A DNA stretch of 64,000 nt, taken from positions 22,928,014 to 22,992,013 of the forward strand of contig OX327699.1 of NCBI GenBank assembly GCA_946807835.1. The letters are read 5' to 3'. Source of the DNA: Ailanthus altissimus. Lineage: Eukaryota > Streptophyta > Magnoliopsida > Sapindales > Simaroubaceae. Positions 43,301-55,612 of this stretch are shown piece by piece (positions within the stretch are counted from its first letter, which is position 1; every line of letters begins with the position of its first letter). Made by a program: the position numbers and the translations under genes. The notes beneath the pieces are model-generated. The model was given only the letters and a program-made list of their open reading frames with translations, did not search any database and was not told the DNA's origin.

Positions 43301-46009
43301 AAACTTCTCTGATAATGAAATTCTGACTCTTAACCCTAATTCTTTTTTTGACTTTAAACCCTAGCGTATAGATGGTAAATTCAGCTATAATAAATATTGG
43401 GTTATATGAGAAACTGCACATGCAGTGACACGTGGTGAGCATTTCAATTATCAGGTTTTCGAAAGATCTGACTTGCCAACCAAAAAAAAAGAAAAAAAAT
43501 TGGTACTAATATTAGATTCAGACTCTTTTAAAAAAAGTCATACAAAATCCAAAGGAAATTTGTCACTGCTTTGCTATAATCTCACCAGCAAAAGCCTTCA
43601 CATCCAATGCAATCCAAATGAATAATCCATTTGTTTAGCAAAGAGGGTTAGGTTATTTCTTCTTCTACCTTCCAAAAGATCAAAGCCTTTTTTTTTGGAG
43701 ATGATGTGTTCATTTCGTAACCACATCACTAAACATAAATAAAACCATTTCTTAATCACTATTTAATTATTATATTACTAGTGTTTTTATTAAATTATTA
43801 TTAGTCAACAAGACTTAAATGAGAAAAGAATTAAATTATATATTGACAGGTAAGATGGTGGTGATACATTGTTTATAAAAATACTCAAAAGTAAAGTGAG
43901 ACCTGCAACGAAACACGAGGCAACGACCAACCAAATTAGACAAGTTTATGGTGAACCTATTGATTGGATAAGAACTACTTAATTGAATAAGAAGAAAATT
44001 AAAATTAAAAAGTGTTTTTGAGAGAAAAATGTTACAAAAAAAGGCAAATTAAAAATCAACCAACACAAATACCCTTTTGTATTATCGGATTCAAATCTAG
44101 AACTCAATTATTTTATTGTGTTTATTGAAATGACTGCTATTAATTTAATTTAATTTAATTTTTGCTTATTAATCGTGGAGTGTGTGTTATGTTCTGAAAT
44201 GGGATACTTGTTTCCGTGTCAAGGGTTTGGTTAACTCTTAATTATTATTAAAATGTGCCGTATTTAGATAGAATTGGAGGTTATTGGTTGATCAAAATGT
44301 GAAAAGGGGGGGTGTTCAAATTTAATGCTTTAGTCAAATGATATTCACATCACAACCTTGTTTTTAACTTTTACGTAAGTCCCAGAAGTTTCCTGAGAGA
44401 ATAAAGAAAAGGGGCATTTTAAGAGCTCTTTTTTTTCTCTTCTAGATATTATGAGTTGCATTGGCTGTATTACATATGCTGGATTGCTTGTGTACTTAGA
44501 TTCATTTCAAAGATGTACACAAAAAATTATATATATAAAAAAAAGATGAGAGATATATTTATGAATTCTAAAATTTGATTAATTTTTTATTATCTTAACA
44601 CATTCCGTGTTCATTTTTTTTTTAATATCCATGCATACGAGTTCTGTTTTCTTTTCCTAGAAAAAGGCAAAAGAAAGTTGAATCAATGGTCGGCTCAGAC
44701 TCTTTTTACCGTTTACATGCAGTTTCTATGACCTTTTTGATAAATTAAGCAGAAGCTGCCAGCAAGTTTAGCAAAAATAACCTTTGAATTAATAGAGCTG
44801 ATAATATTTTGTATTATGAGATTTTGAATATTAATTATCGTTCAAGCCAACACTAAACGGTGACATGTGACGGCATAATTTATAATTAATTAGAAGAAAT
44901 AACAAACTGGTAGAGAAAAGATACTCATTGTTCATTAACAGTAGATTTGAGATTTGAATTTTCTCACGGTACTTTTTCTTTGTTTGATAAGCAAATTTTC
45001 TCACGGTAGTGACTTATATATTAATAATGTAAGACTTAAAAATTTTAATGTATGAATGTTCACACTGAAGAATGATATAAAATTTCAAAAATAATATACT
45101 AGTTTAATTGTTTGCAGCAAACCTAGACTGATTTTTTTTTTGAAATTTTCATATTTAATCATTATGTTAGGATAGAATTTTTATTTGATTGAAGTTAAAT
45201 TTTTTAATTTTTATTAACTAAATATATGTTATGATCATTTTACTCTCAATTGTAATTTTAATAATTTTTTTTATTATCTATTTTTGTATAAATCAATTAA
45301 AAACTTACATTTTTAACAATTAATTATTAAAAAAATTTATTTATAATAATAATATTAGTTTTAATAAATAAATAAATAAATTTTAAAAAATTTAAAATTA
45401 TTTTTATCATTATTATATTTTTTAGTTGTAATTATTTTTAAATTTTTGTCATTATTTTTTGAATGTATCAAATATTTTATTCCATTTTTAAGTATTTTAG
45501 TACATGAGATTTTTATTTTTATAAAAATAATTTAATTAAAAAATAAATGTGTACTTGTTTTAGTTATTATAATATTTATAATAATTAAAAATATAAATAA
45601 AAAATAATTTAAAATTTTCAAAATATATATAACACCGTGGCACACACCTAGCGCCTCATTGTGCATGGGGCACATGCGTGAGGCACGCAACAAATACACC
45701 TCAGACATGCATCCCAAGCAAAGCCAAGGCTTTTTTTTTTTTGTTTTTTAAGTTTTAATTTGTTTTTAAAAATAAAATAATTAGTCCAAAATAAATTAAA
45801 AATAATTTTTCTTCTTTATTAAATTAATGAAAACATAATATTTTAATTAAATAATATAAATAATTATTTTTTATAAATTAATTAAAAATAACTAATATAA
45901 AAATAAATTTAATATAAAATTAAAAATTAAAAAAATAAAGTTTTGGGGTGCATGCGTGAGGTGTGTGCCTGGCAAGCAAAGCCTTTGGTTTGTGCCCCAA
46001 GCAAGCTTT
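40392..46009. other. AT-rich intergenic region between XRN3 and MULE2
   Basis: The first few hundred bases should contain the XRN3 3' UTR. Beyond that no gene is supported: reading frames are short, poor in motif content and not spliceable into any family I recognise. Notable items are two CACGTG cores at 41.77 and 41.95 kb, a TA microsatellite at about 42770-42790, and a GCGTGAGGC-type repeat at 45.6-46.0 kb. Confidence 0.5.
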
Positions 46010-46010
46010 G
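45632..46010. repeat. Inverted GC-richer repeat with GCATGCGTGAGG motifs
   Basis: Two islands of GC-richer sequence, 45632-45735 and 45945-46010, resemble each other in inverted orientation. The right one reads GGGGTGCATGCGTGAGGTGT...GCAAAGCC. The left one on the minus strand reads GCTTTGCTTGGGATGCATGT..GAGGTGT and GTGCCTCACGCATGTGCCCC. About 210 bp of AT-rich DNA separates them. This could be a small foldback element lying directly against the left end of MULE2. Confidence 0.45.
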
Positions 46011-46699
46011 CTTTTTTATTTTTTTAATAATACAATTTTATTTAAATAGTTAATGCTATATTAACCAAATATACTCCTTTTTTTTTCTCATTTTACCCCT
46101 CACAAATAATATCTCCAGGCTCTTCCTTCTCACTTTCAAAACTCTTAAAAACTCTCAACGCTGCTCCCACTCAACTCTCACCCCCTCGTTACTATTTCTC
46201 AAAATTCTCTTAAATTTGTTACAAATTTAGCATATTTTAAAGATTTTTTTGCGAATAATGAAGTTGAAAATATTGAAAACTAGTAAGTTTATTTTGTGTT
46301 GTCTTTTAATGTAATTATTAGAAATGTATAGTTGTAAGGTAGTAATGTATAATCTATATTGAAAATTAGTGTAATAGGTAAGTTTGTTTTGTGTTTTTTT
46401 TAATATAATTATTTGAAATGTATAATTGTAGGGCAATAATGTATAAAATATATTGGAAATGAGTGTAATAGATGAGAAATGAATGAGCAAAAATGATTAA
46501 AAATATTAAAATCTGTAAATTTTGAATTCTACGCTCTGTTCAGTGTTACCACGTGCCGGCGTGTTGCAACCACGCACAGAGGGTGGGTGCACGCTCCCCA
46601 GAGCAACAGGGCGCTGGGGCGAGCCTGTTGTATTGGGGCGTCGCTTGGTGCGCGCCCCGCTGCATGCACGCACCAAAGTGCAACAAGGCGCACATGTAA

Positions 46700-47549
46700 C
46701 TTTTTGTAAAGATGAAAACAATCAGATTTTTCTATTGGCTTGGAGAATCGCTGACTCAGAAAATAGTACTTCTTAGAAGTAGTTTATGGTTAAACTGCGG
46801 AGAGTAATTGCAGACCATCAAAATCTTATCTTTATATCTGATTGACACGCCAGTATTGAGAGGGCTATATGAGGTATGTTTCTTCATACATATCATGAAT
46901 TTTGCATTTATCATTTGAAAGAAAATTTGATGACAAAATACAAGTTATTATCAGAAAAGTCTAAAAAAATGGGGTATACTTGTCTGCTTATTTCACTGCT
47001 GCTAAGTTTTATCGTGTCCCTGATTTTCAACACAAATTAAACAAGATGAGACAAATAAGACTCGACGTAATGAAGTATTTAAAGGAGGATGTTGGTATAG
47101 TAAGATGGGCCCGATGTATTGGTGCTTTTAGAAGGTACGACGTCATAACTACTAATATCGCTGAGAGCATTAATGCAGTTGCAAAAGAAGTAAGAAAGCT
47201 TACAGTGATCAATTTGGTAGAGTGGATGAGGGAGCTAACGCAATTGTGGTTTTACCATAGATGATTGGCAGTACAAAATATAACGAATGTCCTAACGAAC
47301 TGGGCACATCATAAAGTCATGAAACATAACGATGTTGTAAGTCGAATAACAATTTCTACTGTTGATGATTTACGATTTATAGCTATGGACGGTGGCGTGA
47401 ACTGGATAGTAGACGTTGGCGAAAGAACATGTAGCTGTCGGAAGTTTAATTATCAGCAACTGCCTTATTCCCATGCACTCGCTATATGCAGATATATTAG
47501 ATTATCGCACGAGTGTCTTTATTCGACTTATTACACATTTGATACTTAA
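46700..47549 (+). pseudogene. MULE2 transposase remnant
   Basis: Translation from about 46703 gives FCKDENNQIFLLAWRIADSEN, aligning with the catalytic core of the MULE1 transposase (CKDGNN.IFSLALGIADSEN). A segment with stops still shows LIFISD and CIYHL. From 46980 a 94-codon frame carries GAFRRYDVITTNIAESINAV, and after a TGA at 47262 a further 94-codon frame contains the SWIM zinc finger CSCRKFNYQQLPYSHALAIC. Here the third Cys of the finger is Tyr. The N-terminal half is absent and the remnant abuts the GC-rich block directly, so an internal deletion has occurred. Several frameshifts and stops make it certainly inactive. Confidence 0.85.
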
Positions 47550-48419
47550 TTTTGTGCCTATAGCGAGCTAATACTTCTAATTTGCGGTTTGGGAGGGCTT
47601 GGTTCCCTGGGATTGGCTATTCCTGGAATGGAAAAAGTTGGACAAGTGTTGGATTGGATAGTCCTTGAGTATTTGAAAAATATGGACATTTAGCTTCTGA
47701 TAGCACGTAGTTATTTTAAGGGGAGGAACTATCAAAGAATATATATAATTGTTGTAGACAACATGGACATAACCAATAGATGTATCGAAACCTTGTCCCT
47801 TTATAGAGCAGCTGAATATTATCGGTAAATTGGGTGTCTAGAATTTTAACTTTCTCCAACGTAAGATTCTCTCCTCATTTTTTCGATAGAATGTGCAAGT
47901 TTGTCGCCACGCGATAATCTGCACTTTTATCATGTTTGTAAGGCACCAACTTCTTATAGACGTCCAAAACCTTTATAATATTTTAGATTTATTAATTATT
48001 ATTATTAGAAAAAATAACAAAAGTTATAAAAAAATTATATATATTTTTTGTTGAACGTAAAAGTATACCCAACACCATCGAAGAGGATGTTTACAACGCT
48101 TTCGTATAATGGGGTGCCCAAACCAATTTAGAAGATGCAAAAAATAGTCTCCATTTCTGCAAGCAAATAACTCCCCACATCTCGGGATCCCCTCGTAAAT
48201 CCATACTTGAGATGATAATAAATAAAAAAATTACAATGTCAACAAAATAATTTTTTATATATCCTAATATGATAATGAATCGAAAAAATAGAATTAATCA
48301 CCAATAATACTTGACAAAATGAATATAGGTTGTATAATTCCTTATTCGAAGTGCTGACTTTTCTGACATTCACTAACTTTTTTAATTAAAGCTATGCATA
48401 AACTATTGTAAAATACAGT

Positions 48420-48626
48420 CTATGCAATCGTGCTCCAAGGATAGACATTAAACTCATCAAGATTATCTACGAGAAGAAGTACAAAATATTGTATGGCTCT
48501 ATTCCGATCACGCGATATTAACAATTTATAAAATATATAAAATAGACATATTTTTACTGCATTTACATCATCGTCATCGTCAAATATAACGCTCATGAAC
48601 CACGGATCAAAGTCCTTGTAAGTCAA
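48420..48626 (-). pseudogene. MULE2 ULP-like gene remnant (DUF1985 part)
   Basis: The minus-strand frame contains VNAVKICLFYIFYKLLISRD and LLVDNLDEFNVYPWSTIA, matching VDAVKLSLFYFVHRVLILRN and CLVDNFDEFNKYPWGNIA in the MULE1 ULP-like gene. Flanking minus-strand sequence (about 47950-48900) probably derives from the same gene but is too decayed for exon assignment. No protease catalytic motif survives that I can see. Confidence 0.75.
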
Positions 48627-49741
48627 CTCACTTCTACTCGAAAAAATTTATGTCGTAGTTTATCACCTAACCCACTTACTGCAAGATAATTATCCATCCT
48701 CAAATTAGTAATCAAATAAAATTATAGACAGGAGAATCTAATACGTCTTTTGCCTATATAGAACCATAATTATTCATATAAATTTTTGGTATATACGTAT
48801 TTTAATAAAATCTCATGTGCTAAAATACTTGAGAATGAAATTTTTGATACATCTAACAAATAATCAAAACATGTAGTTCTAAATATTTCGACATGTCTCG
48901 AAGTCAATTTGTCTTTTGTATTTTACATAACCTATAACTTCGAATAAGTATGTACAGTCGATCAGTAGAATTTATTTTCGATAATTACGTAATCTTTTAA
49001 GACATTTTTTTTTTCTGAAAAAATTAAAAAATTTATTAGCATATAATATTCGAAAAAATTATTATTAACATATAACCAATTATTACATAATTCAAATAAT
49101 GAGTCAAAATTACAACTAAAAAAATAATATATAATATTGACAAAATAATTTAAAATGATAAAATTAAATAATTATTAATAAATAAAAAGATACATTTTAA
49201 AATTAATTAGAAAATAAAAAAATTAAAATTGCCACCTGGCACCTTACGTGGCAACTTGCCTTGGCGCCACGTGGTAGGCCCACCCAACCGAAAATCTGTC
49301 AATTTTTTTACTATTTTTGAGTTTTTATAATATTTTACATATATTTTTAACTTATTTTTTACATTACTAATATTATATTTATACATTTTTAATAATTAAA
49401 TACAAAAATAACTCAAAATTATTTAAAAAAACTAAATTTAAAGAAAAGAACTGACTAATTTTTACCTATTTTTTTATTTTTTTCAACTTCATAATGAATT
49501 ATTTAAGCTTTAATCTTCAAAATATCTTATCCTTGTAGACGATTTATAATTTGTATGAAAAATTTTGAAGCAAAAATTAATAAATGCTATGAGGGGGTGA
49601 TGGTGTTTGAGAGAAAATTAATTTTAAGGGTAAGGGTAAAGTGGAACCAAAATTGTATTTTGGTTAATATAGTGGGATTGAGTTGAATTCGGTCAAAATA
49701 AAATTTTTGTTATTTTTTCAGGTTAAATACGAAAATTTCCC

Positions 49742-51560
49742 GAAAACTTTTGGCTGAACAGCTGGAATAAAGCCATGGACCCATGGACTGAGATTCTACT
49801 CTATTATACTGAAAGCACATACCTGATTCCTCGAGGCTCGATCCCTCAACTTACCCTTTTTGGAAAATACAAGATGGATCAGAAGCAACTGACTCGATCA
49901 TATCTTTTTTTTTTTGGAAAAAAAAACAAAAAATGAATTGACAACTTTGATATATATCAATTAGTTCACACTCCCATTTTGTTTGAGAATCTTCGAGGCG
50001 TTGTCCACGAGGTAATTCTCGTGGCTTGTCTTTTTAGTTTAATTAAAGACGTAGTGGATTTGTCCTTGTCCAAGTATTTCCTCGATCTTCAGTCTTTTAG
50101 GGTTAAAAGTTAAAACAAACTGATGATGGAGCTTTGAACTTTTAATTACTCTCAAAAGTTACAATTTGATATTTTCATTATTTTCTGTTTTGATTCCACT
50201 CCCAGAACTAGAATTTGATATATATTATGGTGGAATCTAATAGGGTTTTATTTATTTATTTAAAATATGATCCAAGTTGAGAAATTAATGTTTCTTGCAA
50301 CTACAGATTGTCAAAGAAAGGCTGCACAAAGATGGTGATCATTCGGGAAGCACTGGCTAGTAGCAAAGTGGGCATGCATGTTTTGTTTATAATAATAAGA
50401 AGGATTTTAGCACTAAGGGCATGACCATCTTCTCATCATCATCGTCATCATGATAATTTTTTGTAAATAAATTTAGAGTGGGGATTAGGGCAAAGGGCCA
50501 ATGAAGTGAGTAGTGTCTTGTCAATCCTTAGAGACAAATGCATATGAACCAACCACGATCACAGCTGTAATACACATTTCATTCAATTCAATCGTAGGTC
50601 CGACTTGTACCAATGAGATTCAGATCCCTTATTTCCTTCTTCTTCTTCTTCTTTGAGCTTTGATGGAGATGATGCCTTCAATTTTCAGGATCTACCTTGG
50701 AGAACCTTCCTCATTTTTTAGCTTTCTTTGTCATCTTCCCCCAAGTGGGACACACTACAATTCATACGATCACGTGTCCAGCAACATGTTCTTCTTTTAT
50801 TTGTATATATATATAGGAATATTCACTTCATAGGTCTGTGTATATGTATATGATGAAAGTGCAAGGAAGCAAAAAGTACTACAAATTAATTTAAGCAAGT
50901 GTGTGTAGTATCTTTTATTGATCAAATGCAATTTGGGGTATATCTGCACATGGACACGAGTATCATCCACTCAAAAATTTAGATTTTCTTTTGATCTAAG
51001 TTTATATGAACTTTTCATTTATATTTTGAGGTATGGATATTATCATTATGATGATAATTATGAGAAATAAATCTAATTTTTTTAGTACATTCTTAAAATT
51101 TGATGTAATGCTTTAAAAACATTTTCCTAGGATCAAACACGTTGATTATCTGATTATATATCACATCCAAAATCTTTATTCGGATTATTAAAGGAATGGC
51201 AAAGACTGAATATCTAAATATATTATGGGTATTTATTATTTTTAATGGAAAATAAAAATATTTTGTTAAATGATGCGCAACTCTTTTCTCCCATATGTTG
51301 GGAGATTGTAAGCAGGCAACCATGGTTGTAGCTTAATCGTCAAAGATACCTGCATATTCCAGGAATTTGTTAATTGGAAATGTAAAATTATAAATCCACA
51401 AAAAAATAAAAGAGTGCAAAGTGTAACAAGGAGTGAAAACGACATGTCGATTTGATTTTAAAATGTGAAATTCGTTTAGGAAATTATCACGAGATGAGAA
51501 GTTGAGAGAAAATGAAATTAGTATTTTGTGGCGTGGGTAAGGTGGGTGGGGGCATGGATT
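49742..51560. other. Intergenic region upstream of LOG
   Basis: No gene is supported. Contains a TTC microsatellite (about 50637-50655), a short TA run at 50804-50813, and AT-rich sequence. The final part should hold the LOG promoter. Confidence 0.5.
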
Positions 51561-51563
51561 TGA

Positions 51564-51570
51564 TATAAAA
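51564..51570 (+). promoter_or_regulatory. TATA box of the LOG gene
   Basis: TATAAAA lies 143 bp before the LOG start codon, followed by AGGGACC. This would place transcription start near 51595-51600 and give a leader of roughly 115 nt. The call rests on sequence and position only. Confidence 0.55.
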
Positions 51571-51712
51571 AGGGACCAGTGGCACCAATTTTCATTCCTC
51601 ACTTCTGGGTTTCTGGTTTTAAAAGAGATTGAAATTGCTGACTGCTTTCTTTCTCATACACAAGAAACCCATTCTCCCCTCCCAATCAAGCAATAATCAT
51701 ATTGCTCTTCAA

Positions 51713-53484
51713 ATGGAAACTCAACAGCAGCAACGGCAGGTAGCCATGAAATCAAAATTCAAACGTGTTTGTGTATTTTGTGGTAGCAGCCCTGGAAAGA
51801 ATCCTAGCTACCAGCTTGCTGCTATTCAACTTGCCAAACAACTGGTACTATTTACTATTTCATGACCGTGTAAAGAAACAGATTCTGCCCTTTTTATTTG
51901 GCTCTCTTTTTCTTTTCCCATTTTGTGTTTCAGGCTTCAGGTTTTTAGTTCTTGACTAACAGCTTCTTTAAGTTATTGATCACCAAGTGTAGCAATACGT
52001 TGATTTTGTATAACACATCTTTTTGGAAGCTAGGTTTTTCTGTCTTCAGGATTTTATAAAACTGAAATGTCTTCCAAATAACTTTGCCTAGTTCAATTAA
52101 TTGAGATAGATCATAACTTCTATCAGTTAGTTTAATCTTTATTAAGGGATCAAAGTTCAATCAGGGAGGCGTTTGATGTAGTATCCTCTGTTCGTTCTGT
52201 TTTCCTTTTCTGGGATAAGATAATTGGTGTTGGTGAATTAGAGAAATGAATGGATAAAAAATAATGCAAAATTATGTGCTGTTTTTAATGGATAAATTGC
52301 TGGGGTTTATTTGAACTACGAACTAAACACTTAAAGTTAAATTTTATAAAAATAATTGCAGGTTGAAAGGAAAATTGACTTGGTTTACGGAGGAGGTAGC
52401 ATTGGGTTGATGGGTCTGGTCTCCCAAGCTGTATTTGATGGTGGTCGCCACGTGTTAGGGTATATAATAAGCTACTTCTTTCATTTTACTCCCTCTCTCC
52501 CTACAATACAAACTCTCTAATTTCCATTTTTAATACTGTTTCTTTCTTCTTCTTTTACAGAGTAATTCCTAAGACTCTTATGCCTAGAGAGGTAATTAAC
52601 TTAATAATAAACTCAATTTCTACTCTATATTATCAAATAATAATAACAGGATGACTTCAGTTTCATGTGAGAAATCACATGAAAAGAGATTAGTTTAATT
52701 TGAAAAGGCCATTAAGTTAGCTGGGATATGTACTATTAAAGCAAATAATTAAATACATACATGGGTATAAAAATTTCAGATAACTGGAGAGACAGTGGGA
52801 GAAGTAAGAGCTGTATCAGGCATGCACCAGCGCAAAGCTGAAATGGCTCGTCAAGCTGATGCATTTATTGCTTTGCCAGGTACTTATAATCTTTACACAC
52901 ACATATATATCTATTACGTTTAATAGATTATCCAATACTTTAGATAACTGTAGCTTTAACGACTAAATCTAACAGGTGGCTATGGAACTCTTGAAGAGCT
53001 ATTAGAAGTAATCACTTGGGCTCAGCTCGGAATACATGATAAACCGGTAATTTAGTAAATTTAAATGCAAAATCTCAATTAAACCCATTAATTAATTAAA
53101 ATTAGCTAGATAATTAATTGATTTTTTGGGTTACAGGTAGGGTTGTTGAACGTTGATGGGTACTACAACTCACTTCTATCATTCATAGACAAGGCTGTTG
53201 ATGAAGGCTTCATAGCACCGGCTGCCCGTCATATTATTGTTTCTGCCCAAACTGCCCATGAATTAATGTGCAAACTTGAGGTATATAAAATATAAATATT
53301 CTTGTTTTTATTATTCACTATTTGCACTGGCTGTAATGCAAAGCAGTCAAGTGATCAGAGCCGTTGCTTTTGTAATCAGGAATATGTACCCAAGCACTCT
53401 GGGGTGGCATCCAAGCTAAGCTGGGAGATGGAGCAACAATTGGGTTACACTTACACAAATAATAAGTCGGACATTGCTCGTTGA
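51713..53484 (+). CDS. LOG: Cytokinin riboside 5'-monophosphate phosphoribohydrolase, LOG family
   Basis: Releases the active cytokinin base from its riboside monophosphate in one step, in the cytosol and nucleus. Seven exons join in frame: 51713-51844, 52362-52459, 52561-52591, 52780-52879, 52976-53046, 53137-53280, 53380-53484, giving 226 aa, the usual plant LOG length. Rossmann-like lysine-decarboxylase-family motifs are present: [10 protein letters not shown] near the start, the nucleotide loop GGGSIGLMG (54-62), [10 protein letters not shown] with the conserved Arg105, and PGGYGTLEE (120-128) with the catalytic Glu. The C-terminus [12 protein letters not shown] places it near the LOG1/3/4/5/7 group; the exact paralogue is not decided. 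The first ATG with a good frame is at 51713; another Met at codon 12 just precedes the conserved core. No defects. Confidence 0.96.
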
Positions 53485-55612
53485 CCTCATCCCCATCAAA
53501 TTGTATAAAGGCCAACCTAATTGAAGGATTCATGACCGTAGATTTTAGCAAATTTCTATACACTTACACACACCTTGTAGATGCCAGTTCCACAGACAAG
53601 TCTGAAGTGCCACCGCCAGAGTGTTTCCCCCCCCCCCCTACTTGTACTTGCGTATCACGCTGTGAATTATTTTTCTAATTTGCTGTATAATTCTTTTTTT
53701 TTTTTTTAAAAAAAAAATTTACTTTGTCAATTAGAATTATTATAAGTTTTCCCATGTCGGTGTTACCAATCTCAGTCAGTACATTTTATATTGTATTTTT
53801 CTTTTCTGATTTAATGGGTTGTTATGAATTGCTTTCATATCAAGTAGATTGATCGGGACAGAAAAAGAAATACATAAATAGAAAGAAAAATGATATGTAT
53901 ATAACATCATTTTTCTGATATGCATGTCTACATTCATAATGACTTCAACATCATTACATTCAAATTGCTCATGATTTAAGCCTAATTAAACAAAGATTTG
54001 CAACTGGAGTGCAGATGGGGTTGGGACGGTGGAAGTGAATTATTTTTTCTCAAGCTTGAAAATGGGATTAAAAAAAAAGGGTACAAGACACACGTCATTG
54101 ACCGCAGCACAAAGATTATAACCAAATGCCCCGTTTACAAAAAAGAAAAGAGATATTATTAAAATTATATCTGAGGTAAGATTTAATTATAAAAAAGTTT
54201 ACCGTGTTTAAAAATATAACATTAATATCTAAAAATGTTATATATTATGCATGAATATTTTGCTGTTAAAAATCTTCCGTTAAAATTAAAAAATTCGAAG
54301 GTAAAAAAATCATTCATCCTTTACACTCATTTTTAAGTATTTTAAAAAATAAGAAATAAAATTAAAAACAACAACCTATTAGCTACTGTGTGCGGCCAAC
54401 CAGCCAAATCAAGCCACTCACAGCGGCCTTGCCTTTTTTAATTTTTTGGAAAAAAAAAATAAACATTTGCTTTTTTTAATTTTTAATTTTTTTAATAAAT
54501 TTATTATTATTTTTAGTTGGTTTATTTTTTAATAAGTTTATTATGAATTTTAGTTGACTTATGTTTTAATTATTTTTGTTCTTTTTTTATTTATTTTATT
54601 ATAATATTATTATTATTATAATTTATTTTTATTTATTTAAAAAAAATTTAAGTGTTTTATTTTTCATTAAATTTTTTTATTAAAATAAAATTTTAAAATC
54701 AATATCGAAAGGGTAATTTAATTATTCAATGTAAATTGATAGAGAATTTATTTAATTTAACAAAATATTCCTAACAACAGGATATCATTATATAATTTAT
54801 AAAACGTGAAAATATTAGTGTAACTTTCTTAAACACATGAGTTTTTTTTTAATTAACTTGTACTTCAAAGATATTTTTAATAATTAACCAGAAAATAAAA
54901 AAGCAATGGTGGAGAGAAAGTGGCTCCTCACCATAATTAGATAAGGGCCTAGGAACTGTGCTTGTTATAGTGCTCCTTTAGAATGGCTTTTTACCTTTTG
55001 CTTTGAACTTGGGCTCTGATTGGAAATTGGGTTGCAATACAGAGCTGGCTTTTATTCCATTTCCCATAGTTATCAGCATTGGCACTTTCGTCCTCTTAAT
55101 TCTTCTTTTGGATAAGCATGAACTTAAATTTGCCAATGCCATGTGAGACTTGTAGCATTCATCTCTTTATAACTTAGTGGGGCTTGGAGAATGTACAGTA
55201 CACTGTTGTGAGGATAATGTAAAGAGTTATCGTGTTACGAGTCTTTCATTTTCTCTTTGATGGTTTTTCGGAATTGATATGTCGCACCAAAACTTGGCTA
55301 TTGTTTATGAACAATTAACTCCACTTTCTCTTTCATTTTCTATTATAATTTTTTTTTTCAATAAAATGCATTCTTATACGAAAAAAAAAAATTTAATACA
55401 TAAAGCAATGGCAGATAAAACAACCTATATTTGAAAGAGCGAACAACAGCTATTGCTATAGGCACACCAAAAATAAGGCTTACATTTGAGCAAAGAACCC
55501 CAAATTGGAGTTCACCCACTCCCTTTAAAGCAAACTACTATAAAAACAAAACTTTAAGTCGCACATGAACTTACATTTGATACAAAGATATGTAATATAT
55601 ACTAGGGCCACT
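53485..55612. other. Intergenic region between convergent LOG and GH9 genes
   Basis: The ends hold the 3' UTRs of two convergent genes. Otherwise AT-rich, with a poly-C run at about 53628-53638 and an adjacent poly-T/poly-A run at 53694-53718. No reading frame of note. Confidence 0.5.

Larger units (their letters stand above)
46015..49741. mobile_element. MULE2: decayed ULP-bearing Mutator-like element
   Basis: The right end on the minus strand starts GGGAAATTTTCGTATTTAAC, matching the MULE1 terminus (GGAAATTTTCACAAATAAC). The arms share TATATTAACCAAA.TAC (left about 46050, right about 49660), and a leader ATGAAGTTGAAAA followed by a splice donor (left ATG 46258, right ATG 49493 on minus). 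A transposase remnant reads rightward (46700-47549) and a DUF1985/ULP remnant reads leftward (about 48630 downward), so the convergent plan equals MULE1. A GC-rich stretch follows each leader (46550-46700 and 49230-49290, the latter with GCGCCACGTGG as in MULE1). The left outer end is worn or truncated, so that boundary is approximate. Confidence 0.65.
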
